A program made the translations under genes and the position numbers. DNA of 64,000 nt from positions 169,517 through 233,516 of the forward strand of contig NZ_NRQY01000001.1 in NCBI RefSeq assembly GCF_003996855.1, written 5' to 3'. Under the pieces are notes generated by a model, which saw nothing but the letters and a program-made list of their open reading frames with translations, did not search any database and had not been told where the DNA came from. Position 1 is the stretch's first letter. Each line of letters begins with the position of its first letter. Positions 19,109 to 28,059 of the stretch are shown here, piece by piece. Source of the stretch: Morganella morganii. GTDB taxonomy: Bacteria; Pseudomonadota; Gammaproteobacteria; Enterobacterales; Enterobacteriaceae.

Positions 19109-20233
19109 ATGCGGACACTGAAGAATATTATCTATCTCGGCATGAAAGAGCTGCGCAGCCTGATGCGGGATAAAGCGATGCTCGCGCTGATTGTGTTTGC
19201 ATTCACGGTATCAATCTATTCCTCCGCCACGGTAACGTCCGGCTCACTGCATCTGGCGCCAATTGCCATTGCGGATCAGGATCGTTCCCAGCTCAGCGAA
19301 CGCATTATTAACAGCTTTTATGAGCCCTATTTTCTGCCTCCGGCCGATATTGATATCAGTCAGATGGACGGCCTGATGGACAGCGGCACCTACACCTTCA
19401 CCATGGATATTCCGCCGAATTTTCAGCGCGATGTGCTGGCCGGACGCCGGCCTGCCATCCAGCTGAACGTTGATGCCACCCGCATGAGCCAGGCGTTTCT
19501 CGGCAACAGCTATATTCAGAATATTGTTACCGGGGAGGTGAATACCTTTCTGGCTAAAAACCGGCAAAACAGTGTGCTGCCGGTGGATTTGGACATCCGT
19601 GCCCGTTTTAACCCGAACCTGAATCAGATGTGGTTCGGGTCGGTGATGGCGATTATTAACAATATTACGATGCTGTCGATTGTCCTGACGGGGGCGGCGC
19701 TGATCCGCGAACGGGAGCACGGTACGATTGAGCATCTGCTGGTGATGCCGGTGACACCGTTTGAGATCATGATGTCCAAAGTCTGGTCAATGGGGCTGGT
19801 CGTCTTGCTCGCCTCCCTCGGCTCGCTGCTGCTGATTGTCCGCTTTCTGTTACAGGTGCCGATAGAGGGCTCAATTACCCTGTTTATGTGCGGGGTGGCG
19901 CTGAGTCTGTTTGCTACCACCTCCATCGGGATCTTTATGGGGACACTCGCCCGCTCGATGCCGCAGTTCGGGCTGCTGATGATTATGGTGCTGCTGCCGC
20001 TGAATATGCTGTCAGGCGGGATGACGTCACGGGAGAGTATGCCGCAGTTCGTGCAGGACGTGATGCAGACGATGCCGACAACACACTTTGTCAGCCTGGC
20101 ACAGGCTATTCTCTACCGGGGTGCGGATTTCCTGATAGTCTGGCCGCAGTTTATTTATCTGATCATTATCGGCGGGGCGTTTTTCGGTGCCGCGCTGTTA
20201 CGCTTCCGCAAAACTATCAGTGCGATGGCATAA
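19109..20233 (+). CDS. yhhJ: ABC-2 type permease YhhJ
   Basis: 374 residues. An N-terminal helix (LALIVFAFTVSIYSSATVTSG) is followed by a large extracytoplasmic domain (about 45-170) and five helices. The ABC-2 signature LIREREHGTIEHLLVMPVTPFEIMMSK is near 190-220. It would pair with the RbbA membrane half. It starts 1 bp after rbbA stops, giving the same yhiI-rbbA-yhhJ order as E. coli. Confidence 0.94.
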   Translation: MRTLKNIIYLGMKELRSLMRDKAMLALIVFAFTVSIYSSATVTSGSLHLAPIAIADQDRSQLSERIINSFYEPYFLPPADIDISQMDGLMDSGTYTFTMDIPPNFQRDVLAGRRPAIQLNVDATRMSQAFLGNSYIQNIVTGEVNTFLAKNRQNSVLPVDLDIRARFNPNLNQMWFGSVMAIINNITMLSIVLTGAALIREREHGTIEHLLVMPVTPFEIMMSKVWSMGLVVLLASLGSLLLIVRFLLQVPIEGSITLFMCGVALSLFATTSIGIFMGTLARSMPQFGLLMIMVLLPLNMLSGGMTSRESMPQFVQDVMQTMPTTHFVSLAQAILYRGADFLIVWPQFIYLIIIGGAFFGAALLRFRKTISAMA

Positions 20234-20316
20234 CTCGGCAAATTCCGATGCCTCCGGCAGCGGGGGCATTATAGGCTGTCAGTTCAGTGAATAACGGATA
20301 ATGCAGGGATACGGAT

Positions 20317-20628
20317 ATGATAAAAATTCTGCTGATAAGTGATACGGGTATTTCTCCGCAAATGCTGGCGCAAAAAATGCGTGATGATGCACAGGCGCGG
20401 GGTATTGATGTCAGTATTGAGTGCCGGTCTGTTTTTGATTACCGCGAATGTGCCGCAGAGTATGATGCCGCTCTGCTCGCCCCGCAGTCCCGTCACCATC
20501 TGCGGGAGTGTCAGCAAAGTGCCGCCGCTGCCGGAAAACCGCTGGCCTGCATCGACCCGGATCTGTTCTGGGATCTGAAAAGTGCTGCGGTATTGGATTT
20601 GGCGTTGTCGTTATTGAATAATCCGTAA
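20317..20628 (+). CDS. PTS IIB-like (lactose/cellobiose fold) protein lacking the active-site Cys
   Basis: 103 residues. The N-terminus MIKILLISDTGISPQMLAQKM aligns with the IIB phosphocysteine loop (typically LLVCSAGMSTSLLV). Here the Cys position is Ser8, so phosphotransfer by the normal route is not expected. The rest keeps the IIB rhythm (DYDAALLAPQSRHHL, CIDPDLFWDLK). No IIA, IIC or glycosidase gene is nearby. It may be a regulatory or non-phosphorylated relic. The leader has only a weak GGGA element. Confidence 0.65.
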   Translation: MIKILLISDTGISPQMLAQKMRDDAQARGIDVSIECRSVFDYRECAAEYDAALLAPQSRHHLRECQQSAAAAGKPLACIDPDLFWDLKSAAVLDLALSLLNNP

Positions 20629-20670
20629 AACTGTAAGTAACTAAACCATCTTCTTTCTGACCCGGGCGGC

Positions 20671-20770
20671 GGGATAACCGGCAAAGCGGAAAGACGCTGA
20701 CACGTCCCTGTCCGCTCGGATCGCGCCATCCCTGGCGCTTTACGCTTTCCTTTTTTTGCCGGTTAATCCC
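20671..20770. repeat. 100-bp cruciform-forming palindromic element
   Basis: The outer arms GGGATAACCGGCAAAGCGG.. (20671-20693) and its near-complement (20745-20770) enclose two perfect small hairpins, GACA..TGTC and GCGCCA-TCCC-TGGCGC. The predicted fold is a three-way or cloverleaf structure. There is no ORF in it. It looks like a miniature mobile repeat, but copy number cannot be judged from one window. Confidence 0.6.
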
Positions 20771-20819
20771 CTGTGTACTTCAACTCTGCCAAAAACAGAA
20801 AAACAGAAAAATTAATCTG

Positions 20820-20942
20820 CTAAATCATCCGCACTATGACAAGGCGGCAAGGGAAGAGTGCCCCGAGAGCATACACCAGTATGTGACCCGGAATTCTGAG
20901 CGCGGCCAACACAGCCACAGACCGGAGGATGACGCGGATTAG
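20820..20942. repeat. ERIC-like intergenic repeat
   Basis: About 123 bp matching the ERIC layout. A GGCGGCAAG..GAG block is followed by CCCCGAGAGCATAC / GTATGTGACCCG central arms, then GAGCGCGGCCAACACAG and a terminal GGAGGATGACGCG. It is diverged from the E. coli consensus. Its right end contains the stop codon of the LacI-family gene. Confidence 0.65.
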
Positions 20943-21940
20943 GATTTGAGAAGACCGCGCACAACCACCTTGCTCGCCGGGGCGCTGCGATCAGTCGCCC
21001 GCCGCACTGCCATGTTGATGGCCTGCCAGGCGATTTCCTGTAAATCGTGGGAAATGCACGGGAATGTAAACCCGTAGATATCAGCATGAGAGACTTCATC
21101 GATGCTGAACAGCGAGACATCTTTTTGCGGGATCAGATTGTGGCGGATACAGGCTTTGATAATCCCCAGTGAGATCTGGTTATTACAGCCGACAAAATAA
21201 TCCGGTGCGGGATGGTATTTCAGGTAATGGTCGGTAACTTTAAATGCTTCATCCATCAGGAAGTCTGCATGCAGCACATTGACGCTGCTGACCTGGCCGT
21301 GCAGACCGGCCACCATCCCGGTTACGCGATCCTGAGCCACGTTGGAATCTTCCGGGCCGGAGACAATGATCACATTATCCGCTTTTTGTGACAGCAGATA
21401 GCGGCCGGCCTGCAATCCGCAGTCGAGGTTATCGATGTAAACACCGCTGCATGCTTTGGCATCCAGTTCGCGATCGACCAGAATGACCGGAATATTGAGC
21501 AGTTCCAGTTGTTTCATATACGCCGGGCGATACACCCGTTCGGCGGAGACAACGGATAAAATGATGGCGTCCACGTTATAACCAATCAGCTTATCAATGA
21601 TACGCGCTTCATTTTCACGGGATTCATAGGAATCAAACATCAGCGTGTCATACCCGGCGTTATAGGCTTCCAGGGTGATGCGCCTGGCCAGCCCGCCGAA
21701 AAACGGGTTGCTCATGTCCGGACTGACAATGCCGATGGTACGGGATGATTTCGCGCGCAGGCTGCGTGCCGCCGCATTCACCACGTAGCCGATTTTATCA
21801 GCGGCATCGAGAATACGCCTGAGAGTTTCCGGGTGAACCTTATCCGGCTGCGAAAATGCGCGGGATGCGGTGATCTTACTGACATTCGCAATAGCAGCCA
21901 CATTTTCCAGTGTGACTTTTTGTGTCCGAGGTTCCGCCAA
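20939..21940 (-). CDS. LacI-family repressor of the pentose/pentitol locus
   Basis: 333 residues. The N-terminal LacI HTH (VTLENVAAIANVSKITASRAFSQPDKVHPETLRRI) and hinge (AARSLRAKSSRTIGIV) are followed by a periplasmic-binding-protein-like sensor domain. The recognition helix reads KITASRAF. It lies downstream of D-lyxose isomerase on the same strand (112-bp gap), opposite the dehydrogenase-kinase-ABC operon. Its likely operators are the two 18-bp palindromes at 22613 and 22773. Confidence 0.9.
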   Translation of the reverse strand: MAEPRTQKVTLENVAAIANVSKITASRAFSQPDKVHPETLRRILDAADKIGYVVNAAARSLRAKSSRTIGIVSPDMSNPFFGGLARRITLEAYNAGYDTLMFDSYESRENEARIIDKLIGYNVDAIILSVVSAERVYRPAYMKQLELLNIPVILVDRELDAKACSGVYIDNLDCGLQAGRYLLSQKADNVIIVSGPEDSNVAQDRVTGMVAGLHGQVSSVNVLHADFLMDEAFKVTDHYLKYHPAPDYFVGCNNQISLGIIKACIRHNLIPQKDVSLFSIDEVSHADIYGFTFPCISHDLQEIAWQAINMAVRRATDRSAPASKVVVRGLLKS

Positions 21941-22052
21941 TTTTCTCTCCTTAGCAGCAACGTATCATTTTATACCATTATAATATCATCTAAATCGATT
22001 CAGTCACGTGAAAAACACGCTTTTTGTCACTTAAATCGCTATCAACAACTTT

Positions 22053-22598
22053 TTAACAATTCAGTCTTTTTATCCGCGGGTCGGTAAAGATATCGTACTC
22101 ATCGGTATTCTCTGTGGAGAACTCCGAGACAACCGCGCCCTGCGGCCCGGCCTTAAACCAGTGGCGGGTATCCGGCATGATGGTGTACTGCTCTCCCGGA
22201 CGCAGCAGAATAAAGCGATCACAGGTATACCATTCCTCATCACCCTGCGGCGGACGACAAACCGGATTGCCCTGTGCATCCTGATTCAGCGTCAGTGCTG
22301 GGTCATCAACAAACAGATAGACCTCACCCCAGCGGCAGCGGAACGTTTCCTGCTTGCCCGGCCGGTCTTTATATGGCGGATGGCGGTGCTCCGGGCAGGT
22401 CTGGTCAGCAAACAGAACCAGCTCTTTGGCGCAGTACAGCGGGCTGTTGCAGTAGGTGAGCAGTTGCAGACCCGAGCGCGGATAATCCGGCAGATTAAAG
22501 TGAGCAATCTCTATATTCTGCTGTTCCGCTTCCGCCAGAACGATATGCGCCTGCTCCAGAATCGTCAGTGATTCCGCGATGTACGGCAGTTTATTCAT
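22053..22598 (-). CDS. D-lyxose ketol-isomerase (cupin)
   Basis: 181 residues. The family-specific metal-binding stretch EHRHPPYKDRPGKQETFRCRWGEVYLF and the C-terminal VVSEFSTENTDEYDIFTDPR are diagnostic of the cupin D-lyxose isomerases (E. coli O157 and Bacillus YdaE types). It interconverts D-lyxose and D-xylulose (D-mannose/D-fructose as a side activity). GGAGAGAGG lies 3-11 nt before the ATG. It is divergent from the dehydrogenase/xylulokinase operon that consumes D-xylulose. Confidence 0.9.
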   Translation of the reverse strand: MNKLPYIAESLTILEQAHIVLAEAEQQNIEIAHFNLPDYPRSGLQLLTYCNSPLYCAKELVLFADQTCPEHRHPPYKDRPGKQETFRCRWGEVYLFVDDPALTLNQDAQGNPVCRPPQGDEEWYTCDRFILLRPGEQYTIMPDTRHWFKAGPQGAVVSEFSTENTDEYDIFTDPRIKRLNC

Positions 22599-22612
22599 CG
22601 GCCTCTCTCCTG

Positions 22613-22630
22613 AATGATATCGTTATCATT
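22613..22630. promoter_or_regulatory. LacI-type operator O1
   Basis: AATGATATCGTTATCATT, a near-perfect palindrome (one mismatched pair) with a central CG. It lies 15 bp upstream of the D-lyxose isomerase start and matches operator O2 at 17 of 18 positions. Confidence 0.78.
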
Positions 22631-22772
22631 ATAGCCCTGCCCCGGGTTGCAAAAATGTGACCGGCAAGACCCTTTACTGAATACTTCATAAGTGGATCAG
22701 ACTTTATTTAATAAAAGTTTAACCATCATCACATAATTATAATAAATATTGCTCTATTATCCGCATCATAGT

Positions 22773-22790
22773 AATGATATCGATATCATT
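22773..22790. promoter_or_regulatory. LacI-type operator O2
   Basis: AATGATATCGATATCATT, a perfect 18-bp palindrome 19 bp before the dehydrogenase start. Its centre is 160 bp from O1, a distance that would allow a repression loop across both divergent promoters. Confidence 0.8.
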
Positions 22791-22809
22791 TTAATAAAAG
22801 GAAATGATC

Positions 22810-23847
22810 ATGAAGGCATTAGTATTAGAGAAAGCAGGGAAAATCGCCATTCAGGATTGGCAGAGTAATGAAGTGCTGGGCGACGATGATGTTGAGATTA
22901 AAATCCACACCGTCGGTATCTGCGGCAGCGATGTTCACTATTACCAGCATGGCCGTATCGGGCCGTTTGTGGTTGAGGCGCCGATGGTGCTGGGTCACGA
23001 AGCGTCCGGTGTGATCACCGCTGCCGGTAAAAATGTGAAACACCTGAAAGTCGGCGATCGCGTGTGCATGGAGCCGGGTATTCCGGATCTGCAATCCCCG
23101 CAATCCCGCGCCGGTATCTATAACCTTGATCCTGCTGTCCGTTTCTGGGCAACCCCGCCAATCGACGGCTGCCTGCGTGAGAGTGTGATCCACCCTGCCG
23201 CATTCACTTTCAGACTGCCGGATAACGTTTCCTTTGCCCAGGGCGCGATGGTTGAGCCGCTGGCAATCGGTATGCAGTCCGCCACCAAAGCCGGGATCAA
23301 ACCGGGCGACATCGGTCTGGTTATCGGTGCCGGAACTATCGGTATCATTACCGCGCTGTGCGCACTGGCCGGTGGCTGTTCAGATGTCATCATCTGTGAT
23401 GTGTTTGATGAAAAACTGAAAGTGGCTGAGAAATATCAGGGTCTGCATGCAGTAAACAGCAAAGACCAGCAGGCACTGGCGGATAAAGTCAGTGAGCTGA
23501 CCGGCGGCGAAGGCGTGAATGTCCTGTTTGAGTGCAGCGGCGCGAAACCGGTTATCGCCTCTATCTCTGATCATATCGCCCCTGGCGGAACTGCGGTTCT
23601 CGTCGGCATGCCAATCGACCCGGCGCCGCTGGATATCGTGGCGGCACAGGCGAAAGAAGTCACCTTCAAAACCATTTTCCGCTACGCCAATATGTATCCG
23701 CGCACCATCCGTCTGCTGAGTTCCGGCAAACTGAATGTGGCACCGCTGCTGTCCGCAACCTACAAGTTCAAAGACAGTGTCGAAGCCTATGAGCGTGCTG
23801 CCGAAGGCCGTGCGACTGACGTGAAAATTGTGCTGGAAATGGAGTAA
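22810..23847 (+). CDS. Zinc-dependent polyol dehydrogenase (xylitol/D-arabitol/sorbitol type)
   Basis: About 345 residues from ATG 22810 (AAGGA 7 nt upstream; the ATG at 22804 sits too close to that element). MDR family: catalytic Zn site [12 protein letters not shown] and GHEASGVI, Rossmann motif [17 protein letters not shown] (about 170-186). The structural-Zn Cys cluster is absent, as in sorbitol/xylitol dehydrogenases. The product is probably D-xylulose, since xylulokinase follows 3 bp later. Xylitol or D-arabitol is the likely substrate; I cannot separate them by sequence. Confidence 0.85.
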   Translation: MKALVLEKAGKIAIQDWQSNEVLGDDDVEIKIHTVGICGSDVHYYQHGRIGPFVVEAPMVLGHEASGVITAAGKNVKHLKVGDRVCMEPGIPDLQSPQSRAGIYNLDPAVRFWATPPIDGCLRESVIHPAAFTFRLPDNVSFAQGAMVEPLAIGMQSATKAGIKPGDIGLVIGAGTIGIITALCALAGGCSDVIICDVFDEKLKVAEKYQGLHAVNSKDQQALADKVSELTGGEGVNVLFECSGAKPVIASISDHIAPGGTAVLVGMPIDPAPLDIVAAQAKEVTFKTIFRYANMYPRTIRLLSSGKLNVAPLLSATYKFKDSVEAYERAAEGRATDVKIVLEME

Positions 23848-23850
23848 ACC

Positions 23851-25362
23851 ATGACGCTCTATGCCGGTATTGACTGCGGAACACAAAGCACCAAGGTCAT
23901 TATTGCCGATAGCCGGACTGCGCGTATTCTGGGTGAGGGCGCAGCCCCTCACCCGATGATCAGCGAATCAGACGGAAGCCGTGAACAGGAAGCCGTCTGG
24001 TGGACTGATGCGCTGGAAACCGCGTTTGTTCAGGCGATTAAGAACGCCGGAATTGACGGGCGGGACATCCGCGCCCTCGCCGTTTCCGGTCAGCAGCACG
24101 GTTTTGTGCCGGTCAGTCATGACGGTACTGTACTCGCACCTGCCAAACTGTGGTGTGATACCTCGACCAGTGCGGAAAATCAGTGGTTTATTGATGCGCT
24201 GGGTGGTGAACAGGCCGCGCTTGACCGCCTGGGTGTGTTGCCGCAGACCGGCTATACCGTGTCAAAAATTATCCGCTTTAAACAGCAGCACCCGGCGCTG
24301 TGGAAACAGCTGCGCTATGTACTGCTGCCGCACGATTATCTGAATTTCTGGCTCACAGGCCGGGCCTGTGCCGAGTACGGCGATGCCTCCGGGACCGGGC
24401 TGCTCAATATCCGCAGCCGTGAATGGGATAAAACCGCCGCAGATCTTATCGATCCGGAAGGCCGCTTATGGCAGGCACTGCCGCCGCTGGTGCGCGCAGA
24501 GCACATCATCGGCACCGTTCGTCCGGAGATTGCGGATAAACTCGGCATTTCCCCGGAAACCCGCGTGGCATCAGGCGGCGGCGATAATATGATGGCCGCC
24601 ATCGGCACCGGTAATATCCGTCTGGGCATCACCACCATGAGCCTCGGCACCTCCGGCACACTGTTTACCTTTGCTGAACAACCGGTTGTGGCAGATTCTG
24701 CGATGATCGCTGGGTTCTGCTCCTCCAGCAACGGCTGGCTGCCATTGATTTGCACCATGAATGTCACCTCCGCCACCACGACAGTTCAGTCCTTATTAGG
24801 CATGGATATTCAGGCCTTTAATGCTGCACTGAACAGCAGTAAACCCGGTGCGGGCGGTCTTATTATGCTGCCGTTCTTTAATGGTGAGCGCGTACCTCAG
24901 TTACCCGAAGCCCGTGCCAGCCTTCACAATATGGACGGCAGCAACCTGACACCACAGAACCTGAGCCTGGCCGTGGTGGAAAGTGCCACATACGGACTGC
25001 GGTTCGGTATCGATCTGTTCCGTCAGCAGGGAATTTCCACGGATGAAATCCGCCTGACCGGCGGCGGTGCCCGCAGTGTGAAATGGCGCCAGATTGTCGC
25101 GGATATCATGGCGGCACCGGTGGTCTGCGTTACCAACCAGGAAGCGGCGGCACTCGGTGCAGCTATCCAGGCTATCTGGAGTGACACCCTCACCGCAGAC
25201 AGCCCCCCGGAAGCACAGCTGGCCGCCCTCTGCGACCGTTTTGTGCAACTGGATGACAACAGCCGCACACAGCCGGACCCGGCAAATGTGGCGGTCTACG
25301 AATCGCTGTATCAGAACTACCTTGCTTTACTGACATCAGAATACCCGGAGGTCACATTATGA
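23851..25362 (+). CDS. xylB: Xylulokinase
   Basis: 503 residues, FGGY kinase. N-terminal DCGTQSTKVIIAD, substrate motif SGQQHGFV, catalytic DASGTGLLNIRSREW, and C-terminal ESATYGLRFGIDLFRQQG with RLTGGGARSVKWRQIVADI for ATP. It phosphorylates D-xylulose to enter the pentose phosphate pathway. It overlaps the ABC ATPase gene by 4 bp. Confidence 0.95.
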   Translation: MTLYAGIDCGTQSTKVIIADSRTARILGEGAAPHPMISESDGSREQEAVWWTDALETAFVQAIKNAGIDGRDIRALAVSGQQHGFVPVSHDGTVLAPAKLWCDTSTSAENQWFIDALGGEQAALDRLGVLPQTGYTVSKIIRFKQQHPALWKQLRYVLLPHDYLNFWLTGRACAEYGDASGTGLLNIRSREWDKTAADLIDPEGRLWQALPPLVRAEHIIGTVRPEIADKLGISPETRVASGGGDNMMAAIGTGNIRLGITTMSLGTSGTLFTFAEQPVVADSAMIAGFCSSSNGWLPLICTMNVTSATTTVQSLLGMDIQAFNAALNSSKPGAGGLIMLPFFNGERVPQLPEARASLHNMDGSNLTPQNLSLAVVESATYGLRFGIDLFRQQGISTDEIRLTGGGARSVKWRQIVADIMAAPVVCVTNQEAAALGAAIQAIWSDTLTADSPPEAQLAALCDRFVQLDDNSRTQPDPANVAVYESLYQNYLALLTSEYPEVTL

Positions 25363-26858
25363 CAGCACCTGTCGCTGACAATGAGGAGTTACTGCGGGTT
25401 GAAGGGGTGCGCAAAGCCTTTGGTCAGGTTATTGCACTGAAGAACGCGCAGTTTTCACTGAAGAGAGGTTCCATTCACGCCCTGTGCGGCGGGAATGGTG
25501 CCGGTAAATCCACTTTCCTGAGCATCCTGATGGGTTTTATCCGTCCGGATGCCGGTGAAATCTATGTCAAAGGCAAACGCTGTGAATTTCATCAGCCGCT
25601 CGAAGCCCTGCACGCCGGAATCGCGATTGTTCAGCAGGAACTGAGTTCCATTCCTGATCTGACGGTAGCAGAAAATATCTGGCTGGGGCGTGAGCCGCGC
25701 CGTTTCGGGTTTGTCGATTTTAAACAGCTCAACCGGCAGACCGCTGAACTGCTGACCGATCTGCATTTTGATATCTCCCCGTCGGAAAAAATGCGCAACC
25801 TGAGTGTGGCTGAGCAGCAACTGGTCGAAATCGCCAAAGCGCTCTCTCACGCGGATGCGGATATCATCATTATGGATGAGCCGACGTCCGCCATCGGCGA
25901 AGAAGACGCACAGAAGATTTTCGATGTGATCACCCGCCTGACGGAAAAAGGTAAAGGCATTATCTATGTCTCACACCGCCTGTCCGAGATTTTTCAGATA
26001 GCCGATACCTTCACCATTTTCCGTGACGGTACGTTTATCACCGACGGCCCGCTGACAGGTATCACCCGCGAAAAACTGATTGAGCTGATTATCGGCCGTG
26101 AAATCAAAGATGAATTTGCCAAATTCAATGAGCCGACAGATGAAACCATTATGGAAGTCAGGAAATTATCCCGTGATAACCAGGTACACGATATCAGTCT
26201 GACGCTGAAGAAAGGCGAAATTCTGGGAATTTACGGGCTGGTCGGTTCCGGCCGTTCCGAATTTCTCGATCTGATTTTCGGTATCGAACACGCCGATAAA
26301 GGCACCATTCAGATTGGTGACCGCTTCCTCGACAAACACACCCCGAAAGATTCCATTAATGCCGGGATCGCTTATGTTACCGAAGATCGCAAAGATACCG
26401 GGCTGATGCTGGGCCGCTCCATCAATGAAAATATCAATATCGCCTCGTTTGGTGCCATCAGCACCGGCGGCTTTATTAATAACCGCAAAGAGCAGGCACG
26501 TGCGGATGACATGATAGCGCTGTTCAATGTCAAAACCCCGGGTGCGGATCAGCTGGCCGGGAACCTCAGCGGCGGTAATCAGCAGAAAGTGGTTCTGGGG
26601 CGCTGGGCATTGATCGAGCCGGATGTGATGCTGCTCGATGAGCCGACACGCGGCGTGGATGTCGGTGCCAAGAAAGAAATTTATAAGTTTATGTCTGAGT
26701 TCGCCATACAGGGCAAAGGCATTGTGATGGTCTCTTCTGAGCTGTCGGAAATTATCGGGATGAGTGACAGGATTATTGTTTTCCGTGACGGACGGATCGC
26801 CGGAGAGCTGACCGCCGCCACTGCCACCCAGACCGATTTAATGAAACTTGCGGTGTGA
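25359..26858 (+). CDS. Sugar ABC importer, duplicated ATPase subunit (RbsA/XylG type)
   Basis: 499 residues, two NBDs. NBD1: Walker A GGNGAGKS, signature LSVAEQQLVEIAKAL, Walker B IIMDEPTSAIG. NBD2: degenerate Walker A GLVGSGRSE, signature LSGGNQQKVVLGRW, Walker B LLDEPTRGVD. This asymmetry is usual for the CUT2 family. It powers uptake of a pentose or pentitol together with the next two genes. Confidence 0.93.
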   Translation: MTAPVADNEELLRVEGVRKAFGQVIALKNAQFSLKRGSIHALCGGNGAGKSTFLSILMGFIRPDAGEIYVKGKRCEFHQPLEALHAGIAIVQQELSSIPDLTVAENIWLGREPRRFGFVDFKQLNRQTAELLTDLHFDISPSEKMRNLSVAEQQLVEIAKALSHADADIIIMDEPTSAIGEEDAQKIFDVITRLTEKGKGIIYVSHRLSEIFQIADTFTIFRDGTFITDGPLTGITREKLIELIIGREIKDEFAKFNEPTDETIMEVRKLSRDNQVHDISLTLKKGEILGIYGLVGSGRSEFLDLIFGIEHADKGTIQIGDRFLDKHTPKDSINAGIAYVTEDRKDTGLMLGRSINENINIASFGAISTGGFINNRKEQARADDMIALFNVKTPGADQLAGNLSGGNQQKVVLGRWALIEPDVMLLDEPTRGVDVGAKKEIYKFMSEFAIQGKGIVMVSSELSEIIGMSDRIIVFRDGRIAGELTAATATQTDLMKLAV

Positions 26859-26898
26859 TTTTACCCGCCAACGTATGCATGAATAAAGAGAAGTGACC

Positions 26899-27939
26899 AT
26901 GAATACAACAAATACTGCACCCGCACCAGGGGTCTCATTTATCGCCCGTAACAAGAAAAACATGCACAAATACGGCATCATTCTGGCGTTTTTTGTGCTG
27001 TGTCTGATTGTGGCCGTTGTCGGTGAGGTTCAGGTAGCCCGCGGCGAATGGACGAACAACTACTTTCTGAGTCAGGATAACATGCTGATTATCCTGCGCC
27101 AGATTTCCATCAACGGTATTCTCGCTATCGGGATGACGTTTGTCATCATCACCGCCGGTGTTGACCTCTCCGTCGGCTCAGTGCTGGCGCTGAGCGGTAT
27201 TGTGGCGGCGCGTTTCGCCACCAGCAATACCGGCCTGGCTATCGGTGATACCGCCAATGCCGTGATGATCCCGATGATTATCGCACTCGGCATCGGTATC
27301 ATTTGTGGCCTGCTCAACGGGACTATTCTGGCGAAATTCAATCTTCAGCCGTTTATCGTCACCATGGGGATGCTGTCTGCGGCACGCGGTCTGACCCTGT
27401 TGACCACTGACGGTAACCCGGTTTCCCAGCTCAACAGTGATTTCCGCTGGCTGGGTAACGGTTATATCCTGGATATCCCGGTACCGGTGGTGATCCTGGC
27501 GGTTATCTTTATTCTCGCCTGGATTTTACTCAACAAAACCACCTTTGGCCGTTATGTGTATGCCGTCGGCGGCAACCCGAAGAGCGCCAGAACCTCCGGT
27601 ATCAGTGTCATTAAAATTAAAGTGCTGGTTTACACCCTGTGTGGCGCATTAGCCGGTATTGCGGGTCTGATTCTGACCGCCCGTACCGGGTCGGCGCAGA
27701 CCAGTGCCGGCAGCGCCTACGAGCTGGATGCTATCGCCGCAGTCGTTATCGGCGGCACCAGTATGGCCGGTGGCGTGGGTACGTTAGTCGGCACTCTGTT
27801 CGGTGTGTTAATTATCGGTGTGATGAATAACGGTCTCGACCTGCTGGGCGTGCAGTCGTATTACCAGCAGATTATCAAAGGCGCATTAATTGTTATCGCC
27901 GTTCTTTTAGACCCGTCACGTAAGCAACGCCGTGACTGA
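26899..27939 (+). CDS. Sugar ABC importer, CUT2-family permease
   Basis: About 346 residues from ATG 26899. Eight to ten TM helices. Typical RbsC-like segments: INGILAIGMTFVIITAGVDLSVGSVLALSG and GRYVYAVGGNPKSARTSGISV (ATPase contact), then LDAIAAVVIGGTSMAGGVGT. A shortened ERIC-like element separates it from the binding-protein gene. Confidence 0.92.
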   Translation: MNTTNTAPAPGVSFIARNKKNMHKYGIILAFFVLCLIVAVVGEVQVARGEWTNNYFLSQDNMLIILRQISINGILAIGMTFVIITAGVDLSVGSVLALSGIVAARFATSNTGLAIGDTANAVMIPMIIALGIGIICGLLNGTILAKFNLQPFIVTMGMLSAARGLTLLTTDGNPVSQLNSDFRWLGNGYILDIPVPVVILAVIFILAWILLNKTTFGRYVYAVGGNPKSARTSGISVIKIKVLVYTLCGALAGIAGLILTARTGSAQTSAGSAYELDAIAAVVIGGTSMAGGVGTLVGTLFGVLIIGVMNNGLDLLGVQSYYQQIIKGALIVIAVLLDPSRKQRRD

Positions 27940-27950
27940 TGGCAGTACCA

Positions 27951-28003
27951 CGCGGATTCTTTCAGTTTGCAGCCAACACCGCCACAGGCTGAAGGATGAC
28001 GCG
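27951..28003. repeat. Shortened ERIC-like element between permease and binding-protein genes
   Basis: The right part (27969-28003, GCAGCCAACACCGCCACAGG...) closely matches the right end of the ERIC-like repeat at 20903-20937. The left 15 bp are its imperfect inverted complement. As RNA it folds into a stem-loop within the operon, so it could protect or attenuate the polycistronic message. Confidence 0.6.
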
Positions 28004-28059
28004 TAAAAAGACTATTACAACAGCAAAAAAACAATACCCTACAAAATGAAGGAATGACC

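Noticed and set aside
20317..20628. Active PTS IIB of a cellobiose-type system
   Set aside because: The active-site Cys is Ser and no IIA or IIC genes are present.
22653..22732. CRP site in the D-lyxose isomerase / dehydrogenase gap
   Set aside because: Only isolated TGTGA and TCACA half-sites, far apart, with no properly spaced pair.
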